Assembly (NCBI GenBank): GCA_030247855.1
Contig: JAPDRN010000119.1
Span: forward strand, 1-56,813
Direction: 5' to 3'
Length of the DNA stretch: 56,813 bases
Source of the DNA: Knufia peltigerae
Taxonomy: Eukaryota; Ascomycota; Eurotiomycetes; Chaetothyriales; Trichomeriaceae
A program made the position numbers and the translations under genes. Of this stretch, positions 32,413-41,496 are shown in pieces. Each line of letters starts with the position of its first letter. The stretch's first letter is position 1. The notes below the pieces were generated by a model. The model was not told where the DNA came from and made no database searches. It was given only the letters and a program-made list of their open reading frames with translations.

Positions 32413-33609
32413 TCAGCGCAGCAGGCTGAGCACGCCCTGCGGCACCTGGTTGGCCTGGGCCAGCATGGCCGTACCGGCCTGCTGCAGGATCTGGGTGCGG
32501 GTCAGCTCGGCGGTTTCCTTGGCGAAGTCGGTGTCCTTGATGCGGCTGCGCGACGCCGACAGGTTTTCCGACGAGGTCTGCAGGTTGGCCACGACCGAGG
32601 TGAAGCGGTTCTGCACGGCGCCGAGGTCGGCACGGGTGCTGTTGATCGCACCCAGGGCCTTGTCGACCACTTCCATCGCCTGCTGCGCACCCTTCACGGT
32701 GGATACGTCGATCTTGTCGGCGAACTGCTTGGCAGCTACGGCCGGCGCGATCTGGTCAGCGGTGTAGGTGCCACCGGTGACGGCGACGGCAAAGCCCTTG
32801 AAAGCGCCGTCCTTGTCAACACTGTCCTTGACCGAGCTCAGACTCACGCTGATTCCATCGCTGCCCACTTCAGCGTAGACGCCGGTTTCACCGATCTTGG
32901 CATTGATGTGTGCAGACAAGGCGGTCGCAGCTGCCTTCTGGGTGTCCACGGCCACGCCTTTGCTGGCAACCTTCAGGTCGTCGAACTTGACGGCGTTGCC
33001 CTTGCTGTCAGTAATGGTGATCGCAGTGATGTTCGCATCGTCGCCGGGAGCACCCGGGACCGTGACTTCAAGCTTGCCGGTAGCGAACTGTGCGCCACCC
33101 AGGGCATTGGCCTTGGCATCGATGGTCTTGTCGATGGCGATGGCCTGGCCGGCGTTGGCGCCCACCTGGAACAGCTGGCTGGAGAACGAACCGTCCAGCA
33201 GCTTGGTGCCGTTGAAGTCCGACTGCTTGGCGACGCGGTCGATTTCGCTGACCAGCTGGGTCACTTCGGCCTGCAGCGCCTTGCGGTCGCTGGCCGAGTT
33301 GGTGGCGTTGGCGGCCTGCACCGACAGCTCGCGGACGCGCTGCAGGTTGTTGCCGATTTCAGTCAGCGAACCTTCGGCGACCTGCGCCAGCGAAATGCCG
33401 TCGTTGGCATTGCGGATGGCAACGTCGGTACCGCGGATCTGCGTGCCGAAGCGCTCGGAGATGGCCAGACCGGCCGCATCGTCCTTGGCACTGTTGATGC
33501 GCGAACCGGAGGACAGGCGCTGGATGGTGGTGGCCAGCGAGCTGCCGCTGGTGCTCAGGTTACGCTGAGCATTCAACGACATCGTGTTGGTGTTGATTAC
33601 TTGTGCCAT
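32413..33609 (-). CDS. fliC: flagellin, array copy 2
   Basis: Filament subunit of 398 residues with the same conserved ends as copy 1. The first 180 residues differ from copy 1 at only a few positions (for example AANATNS for ASNATNS). The central part is about 10 residues longer and differs in sequence. There is a GAGGAG-type ribosome site ahead of the ATG at 33609. It lies between two hairpins and shows no promoter of its own. Confidence 0.95.
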   Translation of the reverse strand: MAQVINTNTMSLNAQRNLSTSGSSLATTIQRLSSGSRINSAKDDAAGLAISERFGTQIRGTDVAIRNANDGISLAQVAEGSLTEIGNNLQRVRELSVQAANATNSASDRKALQAEVTQLVSEIDRVAKQSDFNGTKLLDGSFSSQLFQVGANAGQAIAIDKTIDAKANALGGAQFATGKLEVTVPGAPGDDANITAITITDSKGNAVKFDDLKVASKGVAVDTQKAAATALSAHINAKIGETGVYAEVGSDGISVSLSSVKDSVDKDGAFKGFAVAVTGGTYTADQIAPAVAAKQFADKIDVSTVKGAQQAMEVVDKALGAINSTRADLGAVQNRFTSVVANLQTSSENLSASRSRIKDTDFAKETAELTRTQILQQAGTAMLAQANQVPQGVLSLLR

Positions 33610-33650
33610 GAGGAGAGGTCCTTGAGCGGTTGCACGTGAGTTGGGTTAGA

Positions 33651-33674
33651 CGCCCCCGACGTGCCCCGGGGGCG
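33651..33674 (-). terminator. terminator-like hairpin between flagellin copies 3 and 2
   Basis: A perfect 8-bp stem (CGCCCCCG/CGGGGGCG) with an 8-base loop lies 8 bp past the copy 3 stop. Only TCT follows on the minus strand, so termination would be partial at most. Confidence 0.6.
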
Positions 33675-33681
33675 GCTCATG

Positions 33682-34902
33682 TCAGCGCTGCAACAGGCTG
33701 AGCACGTTCTGCGGTACCTGGTTGGCCTGGGCCAGCATGGCCGTACCGGCCTGCTGCAGGATCTGGGTGCGGGTCAGCTCGGCGGTTTCCTTGGCGAAGT
33801 CGGTATCGCGGATGCGGCTGCGCGATGCGGACAGGTTCTCCGAGGAGGTCTGCAGGTTGGCGACCACCGAGGTGAAGCGGTTCTGGATCGCGCCGAGGTC
33901 GGCGCGCACGCTGTTGACCGATTCGAGGGCCTTGTCGACGATCGACATCGCCTTCTGTGCGCCCTCGGCCGTGGTGACGTTCAAATCCTTGACGAAGCTG
34001 GCCGTTGCGCCGGTCAGCGTGCCGCCGTTGGTGCTGGTCTCGGTCAGGCCCAGGCCGGCGATGGTGGCGGCGGTGACGCCGGCCGGCGGGGTGGCCGCGC
34101 TGACACCCAGGGCAAAGGTCTGGCCGTCCTTGACCGAGGCCAGGCTGACAACGCCGGCGTTGACGGAGGCGACCACACCGGTTTCGCCCAGCTTGTTGTT
34201 GATCGCCGCCGCGGTGGCCGAGGTGATCGATTCGCCTGCCTTCACGGTGAAGTCGCTGACGGTGACCGTGGTAGCGGCGCCGCCCGGCGGGGTCACCGAG
34301 ATCTGCAGGCCGGAGTAGGTGGTATCAGCGGTGGCCTTGTCGGCTGCAGCCAGGCTGGTGCCGGTGTAGCCGTTGGCGAAGTTGGCCGCGCCCAGCGAAT
34401 CGGCCTTGGCGTTGACCACGCTGTTGATGGCGATGGCCTGGCCGGCATTGGCGCCCACCTGGAACAGCTGGCTGGTGAACGAACCGTCCAGCAGCTTGGT
34501 GCCGTTGAAGTCGGCCTGCTTGGCAACGCGGTCGATCTCGCTGACCAGCTGGGTCACTTCAGCCTGCAGCGCCTTGCGGTCGCTGGCCGAGTTGGTGGCG
34601 TTGGAGGCCTGCACGCCCAGTTCACGGATGCGCTGCAGGTTGTTGCCGACTTCGTTCAGCGAACCCTCGGCCACCTGGGCCAGCGAGATGCCGTCGTTGG
34701 CGTTGCGGATGGCCACGTCCAGACCGCGGATCTGGGTGGTGAAGCGCTCGCTGATGGCCAGACCGGCGGCGTCGTCCTTCGCGCTGTTGATGCGCAGGCC
34801 GGACGAGAGGCGCTGGATGGTGGTAGCGAGCGAGCTGCCGCTGGTGCTCAGGTTGCGCTGAGCGTTGAGCGACATCGTATTGGTGTTGATTACCTGTGCC
34901 AT
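33682..34902 (-). CDS. fliC: flagellin, array copy 3 (promoter-proximal)
   Basis: Filament subunit of 406 residues and the most divergent of the three: GLRINSAKDDAAGL, SERFTTQIRGLDV and the C terminus NVLSLLQR instead of GVLSLLR. The middle domain is unrelated in detail to copies 1 and 2. It is the only copy with a recognisable promoter (sigma28-like, 34998-35024) and has an AGAGGAG ribosome site. It is probably the major or first-made subunit, which is inference. Confidence 0.95.
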   Translation of the reverse strand: MAQVINTNTMSLNAQRNLSTSGSSLATTIQRLSSGLRINSAKDDAAGLAISERFTTQIRGLDVAIRNANDGISLAQVAEGSLNEVGNNLQRIRELGVQASNATNSASDRKALQAEVTQLVSEIDRVAKQADFNGTKLLDGSFTSQLFQVGANAGQAIAINSVVNAKADSLGAANFANGYTGTSLAAADKATADTTYSGLQISVTPPGGAATTVTVSDFTVKAGESITSATAAAINNKLGETGVVASVNAGVVSLASVKDGQTFALGVSAATPPAGVTAATIAGLGLTETSTNGGTLTGATASFVKDLNVTTAEGAQKAMSIVDKALESVNSVRADLGAIQNRFTSVVANLQTSSENLSASRSRIRDTDFAKETAELTRTQILQQAGTAMLAQANQVPQNVLSLLQR

Positions 34903-34997
34903 GGGGTCGTCTCCTCTTATGTGGAACCCGTTGGTGAAAGAAACGAAGCGCCGCCTGATTTTTTTGTTTGGCTGTGTGCTTCGCCGTTGCCAAATGA

Positions 34998-35024
34998 ATA
35001 ACGGCGCTTTGTCAATAACCTTTA
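34998..35024 (-). promoter_or_regulatory. sigma28-like promoter of the flagellin array
   Basis: On the minus strand the boxes are TAAAGGTT, an 11-base spacer and GCCGTTAT. The same second box occurs in the flgM promoter. It ends 95 bp before the flagellin copy 3 ATG. Confidence 0.85.
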
Positions 35025-35213
35025 GCCGGGAATTTCGTTGCAGCTGAATTTCGTCGCTGAAAGCCGTTTTTCCGGGGATTTCCGCCGACCCGGAACGGTC
35101 GGTGTGAAGCTCCGAAACGGCGGCCAGGCAGGATCTGGCCGGCGCCAGAAGGGGTATCGGCGTCGGCCCGGCAAGCTGAATGGTGGCGGCGGGGCGTATG
35201 CACGGCGGAAACG

Positions 35214-35243
35214 AAAAAGGCCGCGATGCAGGGCATCGCGGCC
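35214..35243 (-). terminator. rho-independent terminator of flgGHIJKL
   Basis: A perfect 11-bp GC-rich stem (GGCCGCGATGC/GCATCGCGGCC) with a 3-base loop is followed on the minus strand by TTTTTCGTTT. It lies 26 bp past the flgL stop. Confidence 0.93.
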
Positions 35244-35269
35244 TTGGGCTCCAGCGCTGGCGCGTGGAA

Positions 35270-36472
35270 TCAGCGGATCTTGTTGAACAGCGACATCGAC
35301 TGCATCTGCGAGAACAGTGTCTGTGCCGCCTGCAATGCAGTGCTTTCCAACTGGTACTGGCTCAATGCATCGGCGTAGTCCAGGTCGCGCATCTGCGACA
35401 GCGTGGTCTTCAGCGTCACACCATTGGCCTCACGCATCTCCGCCGCGTTGTCCAGTGCTTTCAACTGTGAACCGCCGGCGGCGCGCGAATCGATCATCCG
35501 TTCCGCAGCGCGGCCGACATCACGCAACGCGCTCTGCAGTTCGTTCTGTTGCGCGGCCATCTTCGCCGGGGTGCCGGTATCGGCATCCAGTGCGGCGATC
35601 AGCTTGTCCATGGTGCCGAAGATGTCGCGGCTGCTGGCGGCCTGCACGTTGAAGCTGTCACCTGTTGCTGGCGCGCCAGCGATCTGCAGGCGAACGCCGT
35701 TGATCTCCAGTTCGCTGCCGGCCTTGTACGTGCCGGTGCCGGTCACGTTGCCGGCACCGTCGAGCACTTCGTACTGGTCGGCCGCGGTGAAGCGCACGCT
35801 GAACGACTGCCCGTTCCAGCTGTCGCTGCCATCGCGGGTGATGTTGGTCAGCACGCCGTTGCCGGTGTTGCCCGTCGCTGCGCTGCCATCGACGAAGCCA
35901 TCGCCGGTGGGAATGCGCAGGAAGATTTCGCTGCCGGGCAGCGCATCACGCACGTAGGTGTCCGGGCCGACCTCCACCTGGCGCTGGGTCTGGTCACCGC
36001 GATAGACCACCTTGCCATCGATCTTGGCGAACGGCGGATCACTGTCGTTGGTGCCGCCGAATACGTAGCGGCCGGTGCCGTCGCTGCTGTTGGCCAGCGA
36101 CAGCAGGCCCTCGCGGATCTGGTTCAACTCGGTGATCAGGGTCTTCTTGTCGGGCGCACTCAAGGCGGGATTGCTGGCCTGGATGGTCAGATCGTTGACG
36201 CGGGCCATCAGGTCGTTGACCTGGGCCAGGGTGTTCTCCTGCACGCCCAGGCGGTTCTGCACGTTGTTGCCGTTGAGCTTCATGCGTTCCAGTGCGGCCA
36301 GGCTGCGGTCCAGGCCGACCGCAGCGCCTGCGGCGACCGGATCGTCCTTGGCGCTGACGATCTTGCTTCCGGTGGCGATCTGCTGTTCCAGGTGGCTGAG
36401 CTTGGCCTGCTTGGCCATCATCAGCGCCACCGACTGGCTGTACATCATTCCGGTGGAGATGCGGTTGCTCAT
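35270..36472 (-). CDS. flgL: FlgL, hook-filament junction protein HAP3
   Basis: FlgL is the second junction protein between hook and filament. The 400-residue protein has flagellin-like ends: MSNRISTGMMYSQSVALM at the start and LQAAQTLFSQMQSMSLFNKIR at the end. The ATG at 36472 overlaps the flgK stop as ATGA. It is the last gene of the flgG-to-flgL unit and is followed by a strong terminator. Confidence 0.95.
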   Translation of the reverse strand: MSNRISTGMMYSQSVALMMAKQAKLSHLEQQIATGSKIVSAKDDPVAAGAAVGLDRSLAALERMKLNGNNVQNRLGVQENTLAQVNDLMARVNDLTIQASNPALSAPDKKTLITELNQIREGLLSLANSSDGTGRYVFGGTNDSDPPFAKIDGKVVYRGDQTQRQVEVGPDTYVRDALPGSEIFLRIPTGDGFVDGSAATGNTGNGVLTNITRDGSDSWNGQSFSVRFTAADQYEVLDGAGNVTGTGTYKAGSELEINGVRLQIAGAPATGDSFNVQAASSRDIFGTMDKLIAALDADTGTPAKMAAQQNELQSALRDVGRAAERMIDSRAAGGSQLKALDNAAEMREANGVTLKTTLSQMRDLDYADALSQYQLESTALQAAQTLFSQMQSMSLFNKIR

Positions 36473-38349
36473 CGGCGCACGGCTCCCAGGATGGTCTGGA
36501 ACATGGAATCGGCGGTGGAGATCAGCTGCGAGGCGGCCTGGTAGGCCTGTTGCAGGCGCAGCATGTCGGCCGCCTCCTCATCGAGGTTGACGCCGGACAC
36601 TTCGTCACGCGCTGCCTGTGCCTGGTCGGCGATCACCTGCTGCGCCCCCAGCGAATACTCCGCCGAACGCGCTGCCGCACCGACCTGGGTGGTCAGCCCG
36701 CCCAATGCGCCGCCCAGCGTCACCGTGCCAGCGTTGAACGCCTTTGCCGATTCCACCTTGGACAGCTTGGTGGCATTGCTGTTGTCCGACGAGCCGGCCG
36801 GGGTCGGGGTGATGTTGAAGGTGTCGCCATTCTTCGGCACGCCATCGAGCACGAAGCTCCAGCCGTTGGCGCTGATGGTCTGCCCGGGCGTGTAGGTCTG
36901 CGGCGGGCCACCATCGATGGTGTAGGTGGTGGCCGAGGTGAACACGATGGCGGCAGGATTGCGCAGGTTGGCGTTGGCCGAGTCGGTCACCGTCACGCCG
37001 CTCAGTTTGCCGGTACCGGTGTTGGCCAGTGCCGCCGCACCCTTGATCGCGGCAGCCGCGGCAATGCGCGACGGATCGGTGATCGCCATCTCCAGGCTGC
37101 CGGCGACGCCGGCCGTCGGCTGCAGCAGGAAGCGATCGTTGGCTGCCGGGGTACCACCGACCACCAGCTTCACGCCGTTGATGAGCAACGGGTCAGCAGC
37201 GGTACCGGTGCCGGTCAGCGGCACGCTGGCGCCGGTGTCGGCGCGGCTGGCGGCCCAGTTGCTGCCATCGAACTTGAGCACGATGTTCTGCGCTTCCAGC
37301 TTGCCGAGGTCGCCGTAGCTGGCGGTGATCGCGCCGGTACCGGTGTTGCCGGCATTGCCGGTGACACGCGGCGTGCCGATGTTGAAGAAGTCGCCGCCCA
37401 TCTGTCCGTACAGATCGACGCCCTGGCGATGGGTGCTGTTGAACGTCTCGGCCAGGCCCACAGCCAGCTTGCCCAGTTCGGCCTGGGCCGGGGTCAGCAC
37501 GGTGTCGCGGAACTCGAGCAGGCCGCCGATCTGGCCGCCCACGGCCTTCGGGTCCAGGGTGATGGTGCCACCCTGGGTCTGCAGCGCCAGCTGCAGGCGC
37601 TCGGGCTGGTACGGGTCGGCCACCGTGGTGACCTTCGATGCGGTGGTGCCCACCACCAGCGCCTGGCCGCCGGCGGTGTAGACGTTCATGATGCCGCCGT
37701 CCTGGATCACCGCGGTGCCGCCGGTGTAGCCCACCAGCTGCGAGATCAGCTGGTCGCGGCGGTCCAGCAGGTCGGGTGCGGCGTTGGCGATGTTGGTGCC
37801 GATGGCACCATTGATCTGCGCGATCTCCGACGCCAGCCGGTTGACTTCGGTGGCACCGGCCATCAATCCATTGTTGACCTCGCCATTGAGGTTGTTCAGG
37901 TGGGTGTTGAGCTGGCTGAAGCGGTTGGCCAGCGCCTTGCCACCATCAAGCATGTTCTGCCGGTCGGCAGTGCCGGCCGCGTTGGAGGACAGGCCGCTGA
38001 CGGTGTCGAAGAAATTCGACCAGACCCCGGCCACGTTGGTGGCCGCGTCGGAGAACAGCGCATTGACCCGGTCGGCCATGCCCGAGAGCTGCTTCAAGCG
38101 CGCCAGCTCGCCGCCGCTGTCGAGCAGCCGCGAGATCGCCAGCTGGTCGGCAGCGCGGCGGATGTCGACGATGCGGGTGCCGTTGCCAACGTCGCCGTAG
38201 CCATAGTTCTGCGGGGTGGCAGTGGCGAAGTCGACCTTCTGCCGGCTGTAGCCGGGGGTGTTGAGGTTGGCCACGTTGTGGCTGGTGGTGGCCAACGCAC
38301 GCTGGAAGGCGAGCAGGGCACTGGTACCGGTGGAAAGCACGCTGGACAT
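36469..38349 (-). CDS. flgK: FlgK, hook-filament junction protein HAP1
   Basis: FlgK is the first junction protein on the hook. From the ATG at 38349 it has 626 residues, beginning MSSVLSTGTSALLAFQRAL with the rod/hook signature TTSHNVANLNTPGYSRQ and ending in a flagellin-like helix (ADMLRLQQAYQAASQLIS). A TTG four codons upstream opens the frame, but GAGG precedes the ATG at good spacing. Nine bases past the flgJ stop, in the same unit as flgL. Confidence 0.95.
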   Translation of the reverse strand: MSSVLSTGTSALLAFQRALATTSHNVANLNTPGYSRQKVDFATATPQNYGYGDVGNGTRIVDIRRAADQLAISRLLDSGGELARLKQLSGMADRVNALFSDAATNVAGVWSNFFDTVSGLSSNAAGTADRQNMLDGGKALANRFSQLNTHLNNLNGEVNNGLMAGATEVNRLASEIAQINGAIGTNIANAAPDLLDRRDQLISQLVGYTGGTAVIQDGGIMNVYTAGGQALVVGTTASKVTTVADPYQPERLQLALQTQGGTITLDPKAVGGQIGGLLEFRDTVLTPAQAELGKLAVGLAETFNSTHRQGVDLYGQMGGDFFNIGTPRVTGNAGNTGTGAITASYGDLGKLEAQNIVLKFDGSNWAASRADTGASVPLTGTGTAADPLLINGVKLVVGGTPAANDRFLLQPTAGVAGSLEMAITDPSRIAAAAAIKGAAALANTGTGKLSGVTVTDSANANLRNPAAIVFTSATTYTIDGGPPQTYTPGQTISANGWSFVLDGVPKNGDTFNITPTPAGSSDNSNATKLSKVESAKAFNAGTVTLGGALGGLTTQVGAAARSAEYSLGAQQVIADQAQAARDEVSGVNLDEEAADMLRLQQAYQAASQLISTADSMFQTILGAVRR

Positions 38350-38357
38350 GGGGTTCC

Positions 38358-39551
38358 TCAACGACGGGTGATACCCAGCGCCGCGGTTGCGGTGCTGGCG
38401 AAGGTCTGACCGATGCGTGAGCCGGCGTCGGCCACGGCGGCCACGGCGCGCTCGATGGTCGGGCCGCCGGCGATCGCGGCGATCTTGGCCGCGTAGCGCG
38501 GATCGGTGGCATAGCCGGCGCGTTGCAGGCCGCGCGCGAAGCCCTGCACATCGGTGCCGGCCTGCAGCGCCTGCTGGTAGCGCGGGCTGGTCTTCAGCAG
38601 GCGCACGTAGTCGGCAAAGCTCTCTGCGGGCGAGGTGTAAGCGCGGAAGCTGGCGGTCTCGTTGCGGCGCACGCCATCGACATATTCATGGGTGCCGGCA
38701 GTGGCGCTCTGGCCCTTCCAGCCGGTGGCCTTGATGCCGAACAGGTTGTGCGAGGTGCTGCCGTCGGCATGCTTGATCTGGCGCTTGCCCCAGCCGGTTT
38801 CCAGCGCGGCCTGGGCCACCAGGGCGCGGGCGTCCACGCCCAGCTCCTTGGCCGCGCTCTGCGCGTGCTGCCAGATGCTGGCGACGAAGCCTTCGGGCGT
38901 GTGCGCGCCCAGCTGGGCGACGGCGGTGCGGGTGGCCAGCGCATCGGCCGGGGTGCCGCTGCTGCCGCGGTTGCTGGCGGTCGGCGCCCACTGGTCGCTG
39001 GCAGCGGCCCAATCGGCACCACCGATGGTGCCGGCATAGGGATCGTCGGTGCCCAGCGAACGGTGCATGCTGCTGCTTTCCCGGCCCGCGATCAGGTCCA
39101 GCGCCTGCTCCATCGGTGCGACCGAAGACTGCGCGCCCTCCTGCACACCGGCCGCCATCTGCTGCAGCATGCGCACGGCCTGGCCGGCATCCTGCAGCGG
39201 CAGCGACGGCGCCGCCGGCGCATTGAGCTGGTAGGCGCGGCTGGCCTTGGCCGGATCCACCCGGGTATCCAGTGCCGGGCCATCGGCCTGCGCGCCGGAC
39301 AGCTGGCGGGTGATCATGCTCGACAGGCCCAACCCCTTGCCGCGGGTCATCGCCTCGGCGATCTTCTGGTCGTACATCTCCCGGAACATCTTGTTTTCGC
39401 CCGGGAACAGCGAATCGCCGAAGCTGGCATCACGCATGCTCTTGACCAGCATCTGCGCGAACTGGCCTTCAAGCTGGCGCGCGACCTTGTCGATCTTCGC
39501 CGGGTCGTTCTGCTGGGCTGGGCTCAGTTCGAATGCGGGAGTGATGCGCAT
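38358..39551 (-). CDS. flgJ: FlgJ, rod cap and peptidoglycan hydrolase
   Basis: FlgJ caps the rod and cuts a hole in the cell wall. The 397-residue protein has the N-terminal rod-scaffold domain (KVARQLEGQFAQMLVKSMRDA) and a C-terminal glucosaminidase domain (VAQAALETGWGK with the catalytic Glu, SHNLFGIKA). It is longer than the 313-residue enterobacterial protein. The extra length is in the linker (about residues 95-205) and in a C-terminal Ala-rich tail. The ATG at 39551 is 1 bp from the flgI stop. Confidence 0.95.
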   Translation of the reverse strand: MRITPAFELSPAQQNDPAKIDKVARQLEGQFAQMLVKSMRDASFGDSLFPGENKMFREMYDQKIAEAMTRGKGLGLSSMITRQLSGAQADGPALDTRVDPAKASRAYQLNAPAAPSLPLQDAGQAVRMLQQMAAGVQEGAQSSVAPMEQALDLIAGRESSSMHRSLGTDDPYAGTIGGADWAAASDQWAPTASNRGSSGTPADALATRTAVAQLGAHTPEGFVASIWQHAQSAAKELGVDARALVAQAALETGWGKRQIKHADGSTSHNLFGIKATGWKGQSATAGTHEYVDGVRRNETASFRAYTSPAESFADYVRLLKTSPRYQQALQAGTDVQGFARGLQRAGYATDPRYAAKIAAIAGGPTIERAVAAVADAGSRIGQTFASTATAALGITRR

Positions 39552-39552
39552 G

Positions 39553-40779
39553 TCAGATCACCTCGAGCTCGGCGCTCAGGGCGCCGGCCTGCTTCAGTGC
39601 TTCCAGGATCGCGATCAGGTCACCCGGTGCCGCGCCAACGGCATTCACCGCATGCACGATCTCGTCCAGGGTGGTGCCGCCATTGAACTTGAACATGCGG
39701 CTGCCATCGTTGGTGGCAGTGATGGTCGACTGCGGCGTGGCCACGGTCTGGCCACCGGCAAAGGCGTTGGGCTGGCTGACGTTGGTGTTTTCCTGGATGG
39801 TCACCGTCAACGAACCATGCGAGATCGCGGCCGGACCGACCCGCACCTGCTGGCCGATGACCACGGTGCCGGTACGCGAGTTGACCACCACCTTGGCCGG
39901 TGCGGCGCCCGGGGTCAGTTCCAGGTTTTCGATACGGGCCAGCAGGCCGATGCGCGCACCGGCATCGGTGGGCGCACGCACGGCAACCGTGCCACCGTCC
40001 ACGGCGCGGGCCGAGCCCTCGCCGAAGGCATTGTTGAGTGCGCCCACCATCCGCGAGATGGTGGTGAAGTCGCTGTTGTGCAGGTTCAGGGTGATCTCGC
40101 CGCTGGCGCCGAACACATCGGGCAGGGCGCGTTCAACGGTCGCACCGTTGGGAATGCGGCCGACGCTGGGCACGTTCACCGAGACGCGCGAACCGTCCTT
40201 GCCCTGCGCGCCGAAGCCGCCGACGATCAGGTTGCCCTGGGCAATCGCATAGACCTGGCCATCGGCACCGCGCAACGGCGCCATCAGCAGCGAGCCGCCG
40301 CGCAGCGACACGGCGTTGCCGATCGAGGACACGGTGATGTCGATCGGCTGGCCGGGCTTGGCGAACGGTGGCAGCTCGGCATGGATCGCCACGGCTGCAA
40401 CGTTCTTGAGCTGAGGGTTGACGTTGGCCGGCACGTTGACGCCGAGCTCGCCCAGCAGGTTCTTCAGGCTCTGGACGGTGAAGGGCGCCTGGCTGGTGCG
40501 GTCACCGCTGCCATCGAGGCCGACCACCAGGCCGTAACCCACCAGTGCATTGCCACGCACGCCACCCACCTGGGCCAGGTCCTTGATGCGCTCGGCGCTG
40601 GCCGGGGCCACCACCGCGAAGATCATGAACACGCCACAGTAGAGCGACGCCGCGCCCCATGACCGACGTGCGCCGGTTGGAAGAACGCGTCGCCACGCGC
40701 CCGTGGCCGGCCGCGCCGACTCGGGGCGTGATTTATTGCGTCGCTGCCAGGAAGAAGAGAAGAAGAGTTTCATGGCCAT
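39553..40779 (-). CDS. flgI: FlgI, P-ring protein
   Basis: FlgI forms the periplasmic P ring around the rod. The mature part is canonical and starts AERIKDLAQVGGVRGNALVGYG. The leader is odd: from the ATG at 40779 about 40 polar, Arg-rich residues precede the hydrophobic segment (AASLYCGVFMIFAVVAPASA). A second ATG at 40773 is equally possible. Neither has a strong ribosome site. No start nearer the hydrophobic core is obvious apart from the internal Met in GVFMIF, which would leave too short a signal. Follows flgH directly. Confidence 0.92.
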   Translation of the reverse strand: MAMKLFFSSSWQRRNKSRPESARPATGAWRRVLPTGARRSWGAASLYCGVFMIFAVVAPASAERIKDLAQVGGVRGNALVGYGLVVGLDGSGDRTSQAPFTVQSLKNLLGELGVNVPANVNPQLKNVAAVAIHAELPPFAKPGQPIDITVSSIGNAVSLRGGSLLMAPLRGADGQVYAIAQGNLIVGGFGAQGKDGSRVSVNVPSVGRIPNGATVERALPDVFGASGEITLNLHNSDFTTISRMVGALNNAFGEGSARAVDGGTVAVRAPTDAGARIGLLARIENLELTPGAAPAKVVVNSRTGTVVIGQQVRVGPAAISHGSLTVTIQENTNVSQPNAFAGGQTVATPQSTITATNDGSRMFKFNGGTTLDEIVHAVNAVGAAPGDLIAILEALKQAGALSAELEVI

Positions 40780-40781
40780 AC

Positions 40782-41474
40782 TCAGAACGGCGTCAGGCCG
40801 GAGTTGAAGAAGCGGCTCAGCCAACCCATCGCGTTGGACTGCGCAACAGGGCCGCGGCCGCCATAGACGATGCGCGCTTCGGCCACGCGGCTGGAGGGCA
40901 CGGTGTTGTCCGCGCTGATGTCGCCGGGGCGCACGATGCCCTGTACCTGCACCAGCTCATCACCCTGGTTCAGGCGCAGGTTCTTCTGCCCCTGCACCAC
41001 CAGGTTGCCGTTGGGCAGGCGCTGCACCACCGTCACGGTCACGTTGCCCTGCAGGCGGTTGCTCTGCGCGCTGTTGCCCTTGCCGGTGAAGTCACGCGCG
41101 CCCTTGGCCGTTGCACTCAGGATGTCCTTGCCGCCCAGGGTGACCGGTGCACCGAAAATCGACGGCGTGCCGAGGCTCAGGTTCGATTCCTTGTTGGTGG
41201 CGGTGTTGGCGCTGGTCTGTGCGGTGGTGTTTTCCAGCAGGGTGATGGTCAACAGGTCGCCGACATCGCGCGCACGGCGGTCCGAATACAGCTGCAGGGT
41301 CGGGCCGGCGGCGTAGATCGCGCCTGCGGTCGGTTCGGCCTGCGGTGGCATGATCGGCTGCAACGGCGCCATCGTCGGATAGGGGCGCACGTCGCCAGCG
41401 ATCACGCAGCCACCGAGCAGGGCAGCCACGGCGCAGGCGAGGGCAGTACGGGCGAAGGAAGAAAGGGGCGACAT
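40782..41474 (-). CDS. flgH: FlgH, L-ring lipoprotein
   Basis: FlgH forms the outer-membrane L ring. The 230-residue protein has a lipoprotein signal with lipobox LLGGC (Cys23) and the conserved LYSDRRARDVGDLLTITLLENT segment. It ends GWLSRFFNSGLTPF, close to the usual C terminus. Between flgG (22 bp) and flgI. Confidence 0.96.
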   Translation of the reverse strand: MSPLSSFARTALACAVAALLGGCVIAGDVRPYPTMAPLQPIMPPQAEPTAGAIYAAGPTLQLYSDRRARDVGDLLTITLLENTTAQTSANTATNKESNLSLGTPSIFGAPVTLGGKDILSATAKGARDFTGKGNSAQSNRLQGNVTVTVVQRLPNGNLVVQGQKNLRLNQGDELVQVQGIVRPGDISADNTVPSSRVAEARIVYGGRGPVAQSNAMGWLSRFFNSGLTPF

Positions 41475-41496
41475 GGCAGTTTCCCGGTGAGGGCGG

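Larger units (their letters stand above)
34903..35269. promoter_or_regulatory. 367-bp region between flgL and the flagellin array
   Basis: No gene. It holds the flgL terminator (35214-35243) at one side and the sigma28-like flagellin promoter at the other, with an AT-richer leader of about 95 bp ahead of the first flagellin. Nothing else recognisable lies between. Confidence 0.8.

Noticed and set aside
34940..34975. second sigma54-like match ahead of the flagellin array (TGGCAACGGCGAAGCA)
   Set aside because: GG and GC are ten bases apart, but the -12 box lacks TTGC. The sigma28-like site just upstream fits much better.
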